Assembly (NCBI RefSeq): GCF_014170375.1
Contig: NZ_LZZW01000030.1
Location: 1-64,000 of the forward strand
DNA: 64,000 bases
Reading direction: 5' to 3'
DNA from: Variovorax sp. UMC13
GTDB taxonomy: Bacteria; Pseudomonadota; Gammaproteobacteria; Burkholderiales; Burkholderiaceae_C
Positions within the stretch are counted from its first letter, which is position 1. Each line of letters begins with the position of its first letter. The notes beneath the pieces are model-generated. The model made no database searches, had not been told where the DNA came from, and worked only from the letters and a program-made list of their open reading frames with translations. This document shows positions 41,035 to 49,785 of this stretch, in pieces. The translations under genes and the position numbers were made by a program.

Positions 41035-41400
41035 TCACTTGTACTCGACCAGCACCTCGCGGTAGCGCGCCTGGCCCATGTTGCGCGCCTTGTGCCGGGC
41101 CGGCACGGTCACGCCCTTGCCGATGTCCGACATCACCTCGATCACGCCGTTCTCGCACTTGAGCGAGAAGACGCCGCCGGTGGGCACGTCGAACACGCCC
41201 AGGTCCTTGCCGTGCTCGTCGTAGATCTGCAGCGGCGCGCCCTGGATGGCGTACCACATGTAGGAGCGCTCATGGGTATGGACGGGTGTCTCGTCGCCTG
41301 GTGCGAGTTCGAAGTTCCAGACGATCACCTTGTCGTTCTCGAACACCTTCTCGCTGCCGACACCGGCTTCTGCCGCCGCTGTCTCGTGGGTTGCAAGCAT
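41035..41400 (-). CDS. Cupin-domain protein
   Basis: Encodes 121 residues. WNFELAPGDETPVHTHERSYMWYAIQG holds the first cupin motif (HTH...E with possible metal ligands) and FDVPTGGVFSLKCENGVIEVMSDIGKG the second half. Small single-domain cupins can be isomerases, dioxygenases or sensors; no specific role is evident. GGAG lies before the ATG at 41400. Confidence 0.8.
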   Translation of the reverse strand: MLATHETAAAEAGVGSEKVFENDKVIVWNFELAPGDETPVHTHERSYMWYAIQGAPLQIYDEHGKDLGVFDVPTGGVFSLKCENGVIEVMSDIGKGVTVPARHKARNMGQARYREVLVEYK

Positions 41401-41732
41401 CGTTGTCTCCTGCTTCTTCGTGGGGTCGTGCACATCACGCCCTCGACGGCGAGGGACGTGGCCGGCGGCGTCTTTTTCTCCTCGGGCGCGCCGCTGCGAA
41501 ATACTAGGGCGCAGCGGCGCATTCGTCTTGCGACGAGGTGCCGCAACTTCTCGATGACGCGCGTGACTTGTCAATTCGTCTCACGAAAATCAAACGAACA
41601 TGTGTTCGCGCAAAGAACGATGGACGCTCGCGCCTTCTCGCGCGCGGTGCAGGCGATCCAGGTCGCCCCAGGCCGTGGCCAGCACATGACGGCGCGCTGA
41701 AACGCCATGGCCCCGAATGCCAGAATCCCCCC
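41401..41732. other. Intergenic region between the cupin and LysR genes
   Basis: About 330 bases with no convincing gene. Contains a TAGTAT-like -10 for the cupin gene (minus strand, near 41505), an inverted repeat CGAACA-TG-TGTTCG at 41595-41608, and CAGAAT at 41721-41726 six bases before the LysR ATG. An ATG at 41621 opens a short frame of no visible merit. Confidence 0.5.
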
Positions 41733-42647
41733 ATGCTCACCCATCGGCAATTGCGCTACTTCGTGGAGATCGTCGATGCGGGCGGCTTCAGCCTCGCGGC
41801 CGAGCGGCTGTTCGTCGCGCAGTCCGCGCTGAGCCGGCAGGTGCGCGAGATGGAGCGCGAGCTGCAGGTGCCGCTGCTGCTGCGCGACACGCGCAAGCTG
41901 GCCATGACACCCGCGGGCCAGTCGCTCTATGCCGATGCGCGGCGCATCCTCGCGGCGCTGGCAACCGCGGCGGCCAATGCCGCGCATGCGCAGCGCGGCA
42001 CCCAGGGCACCTTGCAGCTGCTGCATTCGAGTTCGGTCCCGCTGGCCGAACCCCTGCTCGTCCTGCTTAGGCGCTATGCCGAGCAGCACCCGTCGATCAC
42101 GGTCGAGGTGGCGCAGGCCTCTTCGGAAGGCCAGGCGCTCGAGGTGCACGAGGGCCGCGCCGACCTCGGGCTGGCGCGCGCGCCCATCCTGCGGCGCTAC
42201 GAGGGCGTGCGCCATGCCGTGCTGTACGAGGAGCCGCTGGTGGCGCTCGTGCCCGCCGGCCATGCGCTCGCGGGCCGTGAGCGGATCGCGCTGGCGGAAC
42301 TGCGCGACCAGCGCTTCGTCGCGCTGCCGCACCGGGAGCGCGGCGGCCTGAGCCACCGGGTGGCCGAGCTGTGCGCGGCGGCCGGTTTCCAGCCGACAGC
42401 GGCTTCGGTGCGCTCGCGCAAATGGGCCCAGCTGGCCCTGGTACAGGGCGGCTTCGGCGTGGCCGTGGTGCCCGCGTCCATGGGCCGGCTCGCACCCGAG
42501 GGCGTGTGCGTGCTGCCGCTGGCCGACGCGGCCTGCACGAGCGAGGTGCTCGCGCTCTGGCGGCCCGACGCACCCGCGCGCGTGCTGCGCTTTGCCGAAG
42601 CCCTGGTGCACGCGCTGGGCCGCGAAGGCGCCGGCACATCCAGCTGA
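41733..42647 (+). CDS. LysR-family transcriptional regulator
   Basis: Encodes 304 residues. Starts MLTHRQLRYFVEIVDAGGFSLAAERLFVAQSALSRQVREMERELQVPLLLRDTRK, the standard winged HTH, followed by the periplasmic-binding-like effector domain (LHSSSVPLAEPLLVLLRRYAEQHPSI). Precedes a TSUP transporter on the same strand by 95 bases, a plausible target. Appears leaderless. Confidence 0.93.
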   Translation: MLTHRQLRYFVEIVDAGGFSLAAERLFVAQSALSRQVREMERELQVPLLLRDTRKLAMTPAGQSLYADARRILAALATAAANAAHAQRGTQGTLQLLHSSSVPLAEPLLVLLRRYAEQHPSITVEVAQASSEGQALEVHEGRADLGLARAPILRRYEGVRHAVLYEEPLVALVPAGHALAGRERIALAELRDQRFVALPHRERGGLSHRVAELCAAAGFQPTAASVRSRKWAQLALVQGGFGVAVVPASMGRLAPEGVCVLPLADAACTSEVLALWRPDAPARVLRFAEALVHALGREGAGTSS

Positions 42648-42742
42648 TTTCGAGATCGCGCCGCGCCGCATTCGGTATTGGCGCCGCGGTGCGCAGGCCT
42701 ATAGATTCGACCTCCTCTTCTTGTTGTCTTCGGAACCGCCGC

Positions 42743-43519
42743 GTGGACGCCCTCTTCTCTTCCGTGTCGGCCGCGCTGCCGCTCGCACCACTGCAGCTGA
42801 TGCTGGTCTGCGCCGGCGTCGCGGTGGCCTATGTGATCTTCGGCCTGGCCGGCTTCGGCACGGCGCTGGTGGCCGGCCCGCTGCTCGCGCAGTTCGTGCC
42901 GGTGGCGGTGATCGTGCCGCTGCTTGCGTTGCTGGACTTCGCGGCCGCCACGGTGAACGTGCTGCGCGACGGCCGCTCGGCCGACACCGGCGAGCTGCGG
43001 CGCATCGTGCCCGCGATGGCACTGGGCAGCCTGCTCGGCGCGGCCATCCTGCTGCGCGGCCGGCCCGAGGTGCTGCTGGCCGCGCTGGGACTCTTCGCGG
43101 TGGGCTACGGGCTTTATGCGCTCAGCGGCTTCAAGCCGCAAGCGCGCCTGTCGCCGCGCGCCGCATGGCCCTTCGGTGCGGTCGGCGGGCTGTTCTCCGC
43201 GCTGTTCGGCAGCGGCGGCTTCATCTACGCGATCTACCTGGCAGGGCGCATCGAGGCCAGCGATCGCATCCGCGTGACGCAGTCCACGCTGATCGGCCTG
43301 TCGACACTGACGCGCGCCATCCTGTTCCTGCTGGCGGGCGTCTATGCCGACCGGGCGCTGCTGCTGCTCGCGCTGTGGCTGCTGCCCGCGATGCTGGTCG
43401 GCACCGCCATCGGCCGGCGGCTCACGCTCGTGCTGTCGAAGGCGCAGTTCATGCGCATCGTGAGCCTGGTCGTGCTGTGCTCGGGGCTGGCGCTGATCGC
43501 GCGGTACTTCGGGAGATAG
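42743..43519 (+). CDS. TSUP (TauE/SafE) family permease
   Basis: Encodes 258 residues with a GTG start. About eight hydrophobic segments; two internal repeats with the motifs FGLAGFGTALVAGPLLAQFVP and GAVGGLFSALFGSGGFIYAIYLAGR, typical of TauE/SafE exporters of sulfonates and related small anions. Substrate unknown. Its last 71 bases overlap the 3' end of the convergent MFS gene. Confidence 0.87.
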   Translation: MDALFSSVSAALPLAPLQLMLVCAGVAVAYVIFGLAGFGTALVAGPLLAQFVPVAVIVPLLALLDFAAATVNVLRDGRSADTGELRRIVPAMALGSLLGAAILLRGRPEVLLAALGLFAVGYGLYALSGFKPQARLSPRAAWPFGAVGGLFSALFGSGGFIYAIYLAGRIEASDRIRVTQSTLIGLSTLTRAILFLLAGVYADRALLLLALWLLPAMLVGTAIGRRLTLVLSKAQFMRIVSLVVLCSGLALIARYFGR

Positions 43520-44789
43520 CCTGCCCCTGACGCATCCGCGCGGGCAGCATCAAGGGCATGGCCGCCAGCGCGCAGCCACCCGCGACGAACCACACCAGCG
43601 GCCATCCCAGCAGCGTGAGCAGGTGCGGGATCAGCAGCGGCGTGAGGAAGCAGAACAGGAAGACGCTGGTGTTCGCCATGCCCAGCGCGGTGCCGGCGCG
43701 CGCCGCGCCCGCCAGGGTCGCGAGCTCGGTGTAGGCCACGCCGTGCCAGGCCGACACGCTGATGCCGGCCAACGTCAGCAGCACCAGCAAGCCGATGCGT
43801 CCCGTCGAGGTCTGCGTGGCCATCGCGTCCGACAGCGTCAGCGCGCCAAGCGCGGCGAACAGCAGCAGGCTCAGCAGCGCGCAGCCGCGCAGGTAGGCCG
43901 GGCGGTTGCGGCGGCGGTCGGTCCAGCGGCCGCTCCAGACGCGCATGACCATCGCACCGACCTGCACCGCGACCATCGCGGCGGTGATGGCCGCGAAGCC
44001 CAGGTGGCCGAAGTCGTGCAGGAACACGGTGCCGAAGGACAGCACCGCGAACTGCGCCGAGCACAGGATGCCGATGCCGGCCACGATGCGCCAGATGCGC
44101 GCGTCGTGCAGCGGCCCGCGCTCGTGCGTGCCGCCGGCCACGGGCATCGGTGCGCGCGCCGAGACCGGGGGCTCGTGCACCCAGGCCCAGGCCATCAGCG
44201 CGCCCAGGGCGCACAGCCCGGCCAGCACCGCGTACAGCGCGCGGAAGCCGCCGTGCAGCGCCAGCAGGGGCAGCAGCAGCGCGCCGACGGCACCGCCCAG
44301 CGGCACGGCGGTCTGGCGGATGCTCATCGCCAGGCCGCGCTCGCTTTCGTCGAACCAGGTCATCACGGCCCGGCCGCTGGCGCCGTTGACGCTGCCGCCC
44401 AGCAGGCCCACGCTCAGCAGCCCGACGGCCAGCCAGCCCAGGCCGGGCACATGGCCGCCGTGCGGCGCGGCCCACAGAGCCATCGCGCCCAGGGCCGCCG
44501 CGGTGGCGCCCAGGCCGAGCAGCAGCACCGGGCGGTCGCCCCAGCGGTCGGTGAGCAGGCCCCAGGGCAGTTCGCTCAAGGCGATGCCCAGGCCCATGAG
44601 CCCCAGCACCAGGCCCAGCGTGGCGTTGTCGAGGCGGTAGCCCGAGCGCATCAGCACGGCCGTCATGGGGATGCCGCTGAAGGCCACCGAGAAGGCCGCG
44701 TTGGCGGCCACGCCGGCCGCCAGCACCTTCCATCGATGGCGCGGACCGAGGGGAGACGAGGACAGGGGGAGCGAGGCGTTGCGATGCAT
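43449..44789 (-). CDS. Major facilitator superfamily transporter
   Basis: Encodes 446 residues with twelve hydrophobic segments. Loop 2-3 motif GLLTDRWGDRPVLLLG is the MFS signature A; WSGRWTDRRRNRPAYL is its repeat after helix 8. The last 25 residues (beyond LMLPARMRQ) are polar, read antisense to the TSUP gene and may be a non-essential tail. Divergent from a LysR regulator, likely its activator. Substrate unknown. Confidence 0.9.
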   Translation of the reverse strand: MHRNASLPLSSSPLGPRHRWKVLAAGVAANAAFSVAFSGIPMTAVLMRSGYRLDNATLGLVLGLMGLGIALSELPWGLLTDRWGDRPVLLLGLGATAAALGAMALWAAPHGGHVPGLGWLAVGLLSVGLLGGSVNGASGRAVMTWFDESERGLAMSIRQTAVPLGGAVGALLLPLLALHGGFRALYAVLAGLCALGALMAWAWVHEPPVSARAPMPVAGGTHERGPLHDARIWRIVAGIGILCSAQFAVLSFGTVFLHDFGHLGFAAITAAMVAVQVGAMVMRVWSGRWTDRRRNRPAYLRGCALLSLLLFAALGALTLSDAMATQTSTGRIGLLVLLTLAGISVSAWHGVAYTELATLAGAARAGTALGMANTSVFLFCFLTPLLIPHLLTLLGWPLVWFVAGGCALAAMPLMLPARMRQGQAISRSTARSAPAPSTARPGSRCA

Positions 44790-44872
44790 GGTGCGCGAAG
44801 TCTCGGGCGCCGCCAAGGTTTTGAAAATCAGAAAATAATGGCCGTACCATCCCAAAATTCAGGACAGTCCAG

Positions 44873-45826
44873 ATGAGCCAGGTGATGTTCGATCTCGACG
44901 TGCTGCGCAGCTTCTCCACCGGCATCGCGCTGGGCAGCTATGCCCGCGCGGCCGACAAGCTGGGGCGCTCGACCTCGGCCGTGAGCGCGCAGTTGAAAAA
45001 ACTCGAAGCGCAGGCCGGCACCGCGCTGTTCCGCAAGGCCGGCCGCGGGCTGGAGCTGACCGATGCCGGCCAGACCCTGCTGGCCTATGCGCACCGGCTG
45101 CTCGAACTCAACGACGAAGCCGCGGCCGCGATGCGCGGCGCCGACCTCGAGGGCTGGGTGCGGCTGGGCCTGCAGGAGGACTTCGGCGAGACGCTGCTGC
45201 CCACGGTGCTGGGCCGCTTCGCGCGCGCCCACCCCAAGGTGCGCATCGAGGCCTGCATGGTGCGCTGCGCCGAACTGCGCGAACGGCTGACGCTGGGCAA
45301 GCTCGACCTGGCGCTGGTCTGGGACACGGGCGACCACCCGCCGATGCCCTACGGCGAGCGGCTGCTCAAGGCGCCGTTGCAATGGATCGGCACGGCCACA
45401 GGCGATCGGCCGCAGTGGTGGCCCGAGCGGCAGGCGCGCAGCGCCGAGGCGCTGCCGCTGGTGCTGCTCGACGCGCCCTGCCCGGTGCGCGACATCGCGA
45501 CGAACGCGCTCGACCGCGCGGGCATCCCCTGGCGCCACGCCTTCAGCAGCTCGAGCCTGGGCGCGCTCTGGGCCGCGACCTCGGCCGGCCTGGGCCTGAC
45601 CTTGCGCACGCCCTTCGGCCTGCCGCCGTCGGTGCGCGGCATCGATGCCGCGGCCGCGGGACTGCCCAAGCTGCCGCCGATGGGCCTGTGGCTCTACCGC
45701 GCGCAGGCCCGGCCCGAGGCGCCGGTGCTGCGGCTGGCCGAGCTGGTGCGCCAGGCCATCGAACCGCTGCCGCTGGTCGCGGCGCCGGGGCGCGTGCAGC
45801 GGCCGCGGGAGGAAGTGGCGGCCTGA
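44873..45826 (+). CDS. LysR-family transcriptional regulator
   Basis: Encodes 317 residues. VLRSFSTGIALGSYARAADKLGRSTSAVSAQLKKLEAQAGTALFRKAGRG is the HTH domain with the SxVSxQLKxLE pattern; effector domain follows. The 83-base divergent region to the MFS gene is A+T-rich for this genome (AAAATCAGAAAATAATGG) and probably carries its binding site. Confidence 0.93.
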   Translation: MSQVMFDLDVLRSFSTGIALGSYARAADKLGRSTSAVSAQLKKLEAQAGTALFRKAGRGLELTDAGQTLLAYAHRLLELNDEAAAAMRGADLEGWVRLGLQEDFGETLLPTVLGRFARAHPKVRIEACMVRCAELRERLTLGKLDLALVWDTGDHPPMPYGERLLKAPLQWIGTATGDRPQWWPERQARSAEALPLVLLDAPCPVRDIATNALDRAGIPWRHAFSSSSLGALWAATSAGLGLTLRTPFGLPPSVRGIDAAAAGLPKLPPMGLWLYRAQARPEAPVLRLAELVRQAIEPLPLVAAPGRVQRPREEVAA

Positions 45827-45954
45827 GGCGGCGGCAGGCGCTTGCGCGTCGGCCGGCGACATGGCGGCATCGCGCTATCGCTTGGCCGATGCGTTCTACC
45901 GTCCTCACCGCGACCCGCCCTACGCTCGGTTCCTCTTCACCTGGAACCTCGCTC

Positions 45955-46608
45955 ATGCGCGCCAACGATGTGCTTCCCGAACCCGCCGACGCGCCCGACC
46001 TCGACGCGCTCTACGCGCCGCCCTCCGAGACGGTCCAGCGCGCCGTGCTCGACCGCCTGATCGACGTGCACGAGGAATACCTGCGGGCCGCGACCTTCTT
46101 CTGCCTGGCCACGGGCAGCCCGCAGGGGCTGGACGTCTCGCCGCGCGGCGGCCCGCCGGGCTTCGTGCAGGTGCTGGACGCGCACACCCTCGCCTTCGCC
46201 GACTGGCCGGGCAACAACCGCATCGAGTCGATGCGCAACCTCGCGCGCGACGAGCGGCTCGGCATGGTCTTCCTGTTCCCCGGGCTGGAGGTCTTCCTGC
46301 GCATCAACGGCCGCGGCCGGGTCTCGACCGCGCCCGAGCTGCTGGCCCAGTTGCGCGAGGGCGAGCGGACGCCCAAGACGGCCACCGTGGTGTGGATCGA
46401 GGAAGTGATCGTGCATTGCGGCAAGGCCATCCACCGCGCCGGGCTCTGGGGCGACAGCGCCCAACGCGAGCGCCCCGCGCTGCCCACGGTCGGCCAGATG
46501 ATGCGGGCCTTCGCGGCACTCGGCACCGAAGCGGCGGCGATCGGCGAGGCGCAGATCGCGCAGATCGATGCGCACTACGCGCACGCGGTCCGCCACGACC
46601 TGTACTGA
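45955..46608 (+). CDS. PPOX-class FMN flavoprotein (pyridoxamine-5'-phosphate oxidase-like)
   Basis: Encodes 217 residues. Split beta-barrel with CLATGSPQGLDVSPRGGPPGFVQVLD, ADWPGNNRIESMRNLARDERLGMVFLFPG and INGRGRV, matching the MSMEG_1061 subgroup of PPOX flavoproteins. These bind FMN; some act on heme or F420-like partners, but the reaction is unknown. Stop codon four bases from that of the convergent methyltransferase. Confidence 0.88.
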   Translation: MRANDVLPEPADAPDLDALYAPPSETVQRAVLDRLIDVHEEYLRAATFFCLATGSPQGLDVSPRGGPPGFVQVLDAHTLAFADWPGNNRIESMRNLARDERLGMVFLFPGLEVFLRINGRGRVSTAPELLAQLREGERTPKTATVVWIEEVIVHCGKAIHRAGLWGDSAQRERPALPTVGQMMRAFAALGTEAAAIGEAQIAQIDAHYAHAVRHDLY

Positions 46609-46612
46609 ACCC

Positions 46613-47224
46613 TCAGCGCGCGAACACCAGCAGCAGGTTGTTCGCCGGCATCGCATGCCGCTCGCGCAGGGCCAGCCCCGCGCGCGCCGCCTGTGCCGCC
46701 ACGTCGTCGAGGCGGCGGATGCCCCAGGCCGGGTTGCGCGCACGCAGGTCCTCGTCGAAGGCCTGGTTGCTGGGCACCTCGGGGCCCTCTTCGAAGTAGG
46801 GCCCGTAGGTGAGCAGCAGGCCGCCCGGCCGCAGGTTGCGGGCTGCGCCGTCCATCAGCGCGGCACAGGCGGCCCAGGGCGCGATGTGCAGCATGTTGGC
46901 GCAGAAGACCGCATCGAATTCACGGCCGAAGGCCGGTCCTTGCGCGGGCCACTGCGGCGCCGTCACGTCGAGCAGCACCGGTGCCTGCAGGTTCGGCAAC
47001 GCGGCCTCCTCGACCCGGCGCGACAGCAGGGGCAGCATGCGCGCATCGGCCTCGCTCGGCTGCCAGAGCCAGGGGCTCAGGCCCGCGGCGAACCACACCG
47101 CATGCTGGCCCGTGCCGGCCGCGATCTCGAGGGCGCGGCCCTGTGGGCCGAGCGTGCGGCGCAGGACCTCGAGGATGGGTTGCTTGTTGCGTTCGGCGGA
47201 GGGGCTGGTCGGGAGATCGGACAT
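46613..47224 (-). CDS. DUF938 SAM-dependent methyltransferase-like protein
   Basis: Encodes 203 residues from MSDLPTSPSAERNKQPILEVL, the common DUF938 start; an ATG 20 codons upstream lacks similarity. Class I methyltransferase motif I ALEIAAGTGQHAVWFA, motif II FDAVFCANMLHIAPWAA, then LRPGGLLLTYGPYFEEG. Substrate unknown. Its promoter faces that of the TetR gene. Confidence 0.9.
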   Translation of the reverse strand: MSDLPTSPSAERNKQPILEVLRRTLGPQGRALEIAAGTGQHAVWFAAGLSPWLWQPSEADARMLPLLSRRVEEAALPNLQAPVLLDVTAPQWPAQGPAFGREFDAVFCANMLHIAPWAACAALMDGAARNLRPGGLLLTYGPYFEEGPEVPSNQAFDEDLRARNPAWGIRRLDDVAAQAARAGLALRERHAMPANNLLLVFAR

Positions 47225-47292
47225 ACGGGGTGGCGTAGAGGGGGCTGGCAAAGGGTAGCAGGGGCCAGCACGTCGCCGAGGCATATCGGATA

Positions 47293-47314
47293 ATCATTGA
47301 TCAACCAATTAATT
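47293..47314. promoter_or_regulatory. TetR operator-like site 1
   Basis: ATCATTGATCAACCAATTAATT, containing CAATTAATT (47306-47314), just upstream of the TetR gene. The same core occurs at 52675, 57366 and 57426, always in front of genes of the nicotinate cluster. Confidence 0.6.
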
Positions 47315-47325
47315 ACAGGTCCGCG

Positions 47326-48003
47326 ATGCCCGAGAAAAGACAAGACACCCAGCAGCATCGCAAGCCCAGAGGTCCGGGCCGGCCCGAAGGCACGAGCGTC
47401 GTGCGCGACGAGATCCTCGATGCGGCCGAGACGGTGTTCTCCACGCTGGGCTATGCCGGCACCTCGATGCGCGAGGTCGCCGAGAAGGCCAAGGTGACGC
47501 AGGCCCTGATCAGCTACTACTTCGGCTCGAAGTTCGGCCTCTTCGAGCAGGCCTTCCTGCGCCGCAGCGAGCCGGTGTCGCTCGAGCGCATCGAGCGCCT
47601 GGAAGCGCTGCAGCGCGCGGGCACGGCCACGGCGCGCGAAGTCGTGCGGGCGTTCCTGCTGCCCACGGTGTCGCTGCGCGCCTCGCCGCAGGGCCGCGCC
47701 TTCCTGCGACTGCAGGCCCGGCTGCACACCGAGCCGCCGGAGATTTCGTACGAGCTGCGCACCTTGGCCTACGGGGGCTCCACCCTGCGTTATGTGGAGG
47801 CGCTGCGCGCCGCGCTGCCGGGCCTGAGCGAGCTCGATGCGCACTGGCGCGTCACGATGATGATCGGCACCTACCTCTATGCCTTCTCGGACACGCACCG
47901 GATGGAGGAGATGACGCGGCCCGGGGTCTACGACCCCGCCGACACGGAGTCGCTGATCGAGCAGGTCACGCGCTTCGTGGTGGGCGGCTTCGAGGCCGCC
48001 TGA
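47326..48003 (+). CDS. TetR-family regulator of the nicotinate cluster (NicS-like)
   Basis: Encodes 225 residues. Basic N-terminal tail (KPRGPGRPEGT), then VVRDEILDAAETVFSTLGYAGTSMREVAEKAKVTQALISYYFGSKFGLFEQAF, the TetR HTH. The C-terminal ligand domain is unassigned. Next to the nic genes, and its own upstream region carries the shared CAATTAATT operator, so autoregulation and control of nic and liv operons are likely. In Pseudomonas the TetR protein NicS plays a similar role. Confidence 0.85.
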   Translation: MPEKRQDTQQHRKPRGPGRPEGTSVVRDEILDAAETVFSTLGYAGTSMREVAEKAKVTQALISYYFGSKFGLFEQAFLRRSEPVSLERIERLEALQRAGTATAREVVRAFLLPTVSLRASPQGRAFLRLQARLHTEPPEISYELRTLAYGGSTLRYVEALRAALPGLSELDAHWRVTMMIGTYLYAFSDTHRMEEMTRPGVYDPADTESLIEQVTRFVVGGFEAA

Positions 48004-48023
48004 GACGGCCTGAGGCGACGGCG

Positions 48024-48656
48024 TCAGGCCGCCAGCGCCAGCCTCGAACGCAGCCCCTCGAGCGGCAGCACCTCGGCGTACTTCTGCGCCAGGTCGAACA
48101 GGCTGGCGTCGTGCGGACCGATGGCGCGGTCGCCCACGCAATCGCTCACCACGACCGGCGCGAAGCCCCAGCACATCGCATCCACCACGCTGGCCCGCAC
48201 GCAGCCGCTGGTCACGCAGCCGGCCACCACCAGCGTGCGCACGCCGCGCTGCGTGAACCAGGGCGCGAGCGTGGTGCCGAAGAAGGCCGAGGGCACGTTC
48301 TTGCGCACCACCAGTTCGCCCGCGCGCGGCGCCAGCGAGGCCACGATCGCGCTCGCGGGCGAGTGCTCCTTCAGCGTGAGCATGCCCGGCACCTTGTCGG
48401 AGAACACGTTCGCATCGCCGTCGTCGTCGGCATAGACGATCCGGCTGTGCGCCACCGGCCAGCCCTGCGTGCGCGCCAGTTCGAGCAAGCCGTGGGTGCG
48501 CGCGATCGCCTGCGGGATGTTGCCGCCGCCGAAGACCGCCGGGTCGGCGAAGCCTTCGACGAAATCGACGATCAGCAGGCCAAAGGGCGGCGCCAGGCGC
48601 AGCGAGGCGCCGAAGCCCTGCTGGCGGTAGACGGCCGTGTCCTGTGCGTCATGCAT
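48024..48656 (-). CDS. nicF: Maleamate amidohydrolase (isochorismatase family)
   Basis: Encodes 210 residues. Cysteine hydrolase triad Asp31 (LLIVDFVEGF), Lys119 (VVRKNVPSAFFGT) and Cys152 (GCVTSGCVRAS), with the cis-peptide Val-Thr. Hydrolyses maleamate to maleate and ammonia, the step after N-formylmaleamate deformylation. Start overlaps the end of nicX by eight bases. Last gene of the operon, tail to tail with the TetR gene. Confidence 0.92.
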   Translation of the reverse strand: MHDAQDTAVYRQQGFGASLRLAPPFGLLIVDFVEGFADPAVFGGGNIPQAIARTHGLLELARTQGWPVAHSRIVYADDDGDANVFSDKVPGMLTLKEHSPASAIVASLAPRAGELVVRKNVPSAFFGTTLAPWFTQRGVRTLVVAGCVTSGCVRASVVDAMCWGFAPVVVSDCVGDRAIGPHDASLFDLAQKYAEVLPLEGLRSRLALAA

Positions 48657-49725
48657 GGGCGGCCTCCTGTGCGGCCGGGGGCGCCGGCATCAGCGACTCC
48701 ACCACGCGCCCGTCGCGCACGACCTCGCGGTCGTCCACCGTGACCGTGCAGCGGCGCATCGGCACGTCGATGTGGCAGGCGGTGGTGCGGCTGCCGCCCG
48801 CCTCGTTGTTGGGGCCGAGCGAGAACAGGAAGTTGCCGCTGACCGCGCGCGCGTCCATGCCGATCGTGCCCTCGCGGTCGTAGAGGCCCAGCGTCGACCA
48901 GTAGGCGCGCTGCTGCAGGCCCCAGCCGATGTGCGAGATCGCATAGGCCTCGGGGTCGGCGAAGGACTCGATGTACTCGCTGAGCATCTCGGCCTCCTGG
49001 CCGCCGTCGATGCGCGTCACGAAGCCCTTCTCGACCGTGAGCGTGATGGGCTCGCCCACATAGGATTTCATGGGCAGCAGCACGTCGCCCTTGGCCAGCA
49101 CGATGCGCCCGTGGGCCTGGCCTTCGTTGGGCCAGGTGAAGGCGAAGCCGCTGGGCCAGTGGTCCCAACGCCCGGGTGCGTCGACGAAGCCGTATTCGGC
49201 GGTCAGCGGGTATTCGCCGTAGGGGCAGCGCAGGTCGGTGCCCGCGGCCGAGGTCACGCGCATCTCGCGGCCGCCTTTGAGCAGGGCGACGCCGGCCAGC
49301 ACGCGCTCGCGGTCGGCGGCGGTCGGCACCATGCGCAGCAGCACCTCGGGCGGTTCGACGGCCAGCAGGATCTTGGTGCCGCCCTGCAGGATCTCGTGCT
49401 GCTCGGGCGAGAACAGCAGCGTCATCAGGTCGAGCACCAGGTCGGAGGCCTTGAGCGCGGCGATCGCCGGCCGGTTGCCGGTCAGCGGCGTGGTGCCGAG
49501 GTAGGCCAGCGGATCGCGGCTCAGCGCCTTGTCGCCGTTGACCGGCGGCAGGTCGAGCCGGCTCACGCTGGCGCCCATCATGCTCGCGGCGGTGATCGCG
49601 CAGCGTAGCGTCTGCGGGTGGGTCTGCTCGCTGGTGAGCACGGTGACGGCCGCGCCCGGTTCGAGTTTGGACAGGGTGAGCACCTGGGTCCAGGCGCGGA
49701 TGAGGTCGGTGTCGCTGACGGCCAT
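48649..49725 (-). CDS. nicX: 2,5-dihydroxypyridine 5,6-dioxygenase
   Basis: Encodes 358 residues that cleave 2,5-dihydroxypyridine to N-formylmaleamate. Glu177 (EYPLTAE), His318 and Asp320 (CHIDVP) fall at the numbers known for the Fe(II) ligands of Pseudomonas NicX. Long stretches such as DLPPVNGDKALSRDPLAYLG and SLGPNNEAGGSRTT match the family. It is separated from nicD by 60 bases without an obvious promoter. Confidence 0.95.
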   Translation of the reverse strand: MAVSDTDLIRAWTQVLTLSKLEPGAAVTVLTSEQTHPQTLRCAITAASMMGASVSRLDLPPVNGDKALSRDPLAYLGTTPLTGNRPAIAALKASDLVLDLMTLLFSPEQHEILQGGTKILLAVEPPEVLLRMVPTAADRERVLAGVALLKGGREMRVTSAAGTDLRCPYGEYPLTAEYGFVDAPGRWDHWPSGFAFTWPNEGQAHGRIVLAKGDVLLPMKSYVGEPITLTVEKGFVTRIDGGQEAEMLSEYIESFADPEAYAISHIGWGLQQRAYWSTLGLYDREGTIGMDARAVSGNFLFSLGPNNEAGGSRTTACHIDVPMRRCTVTVDDREVVRDGRVVESLMPAPPAAQEAAHA

Positions 49726-49785
49726 GAGGGGTCTCCAGGCAGTGAGGGTTGGGAAGGAAGTCGAAGGCAGGGTGGGCGTGGCCGC

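Noticed and set aside
41504..41740. Minus-strand frame in the cupin-LysR gap
   Set aside because: Arg/Ser-rich translation with no domain; overlaps the LysR promoter region.
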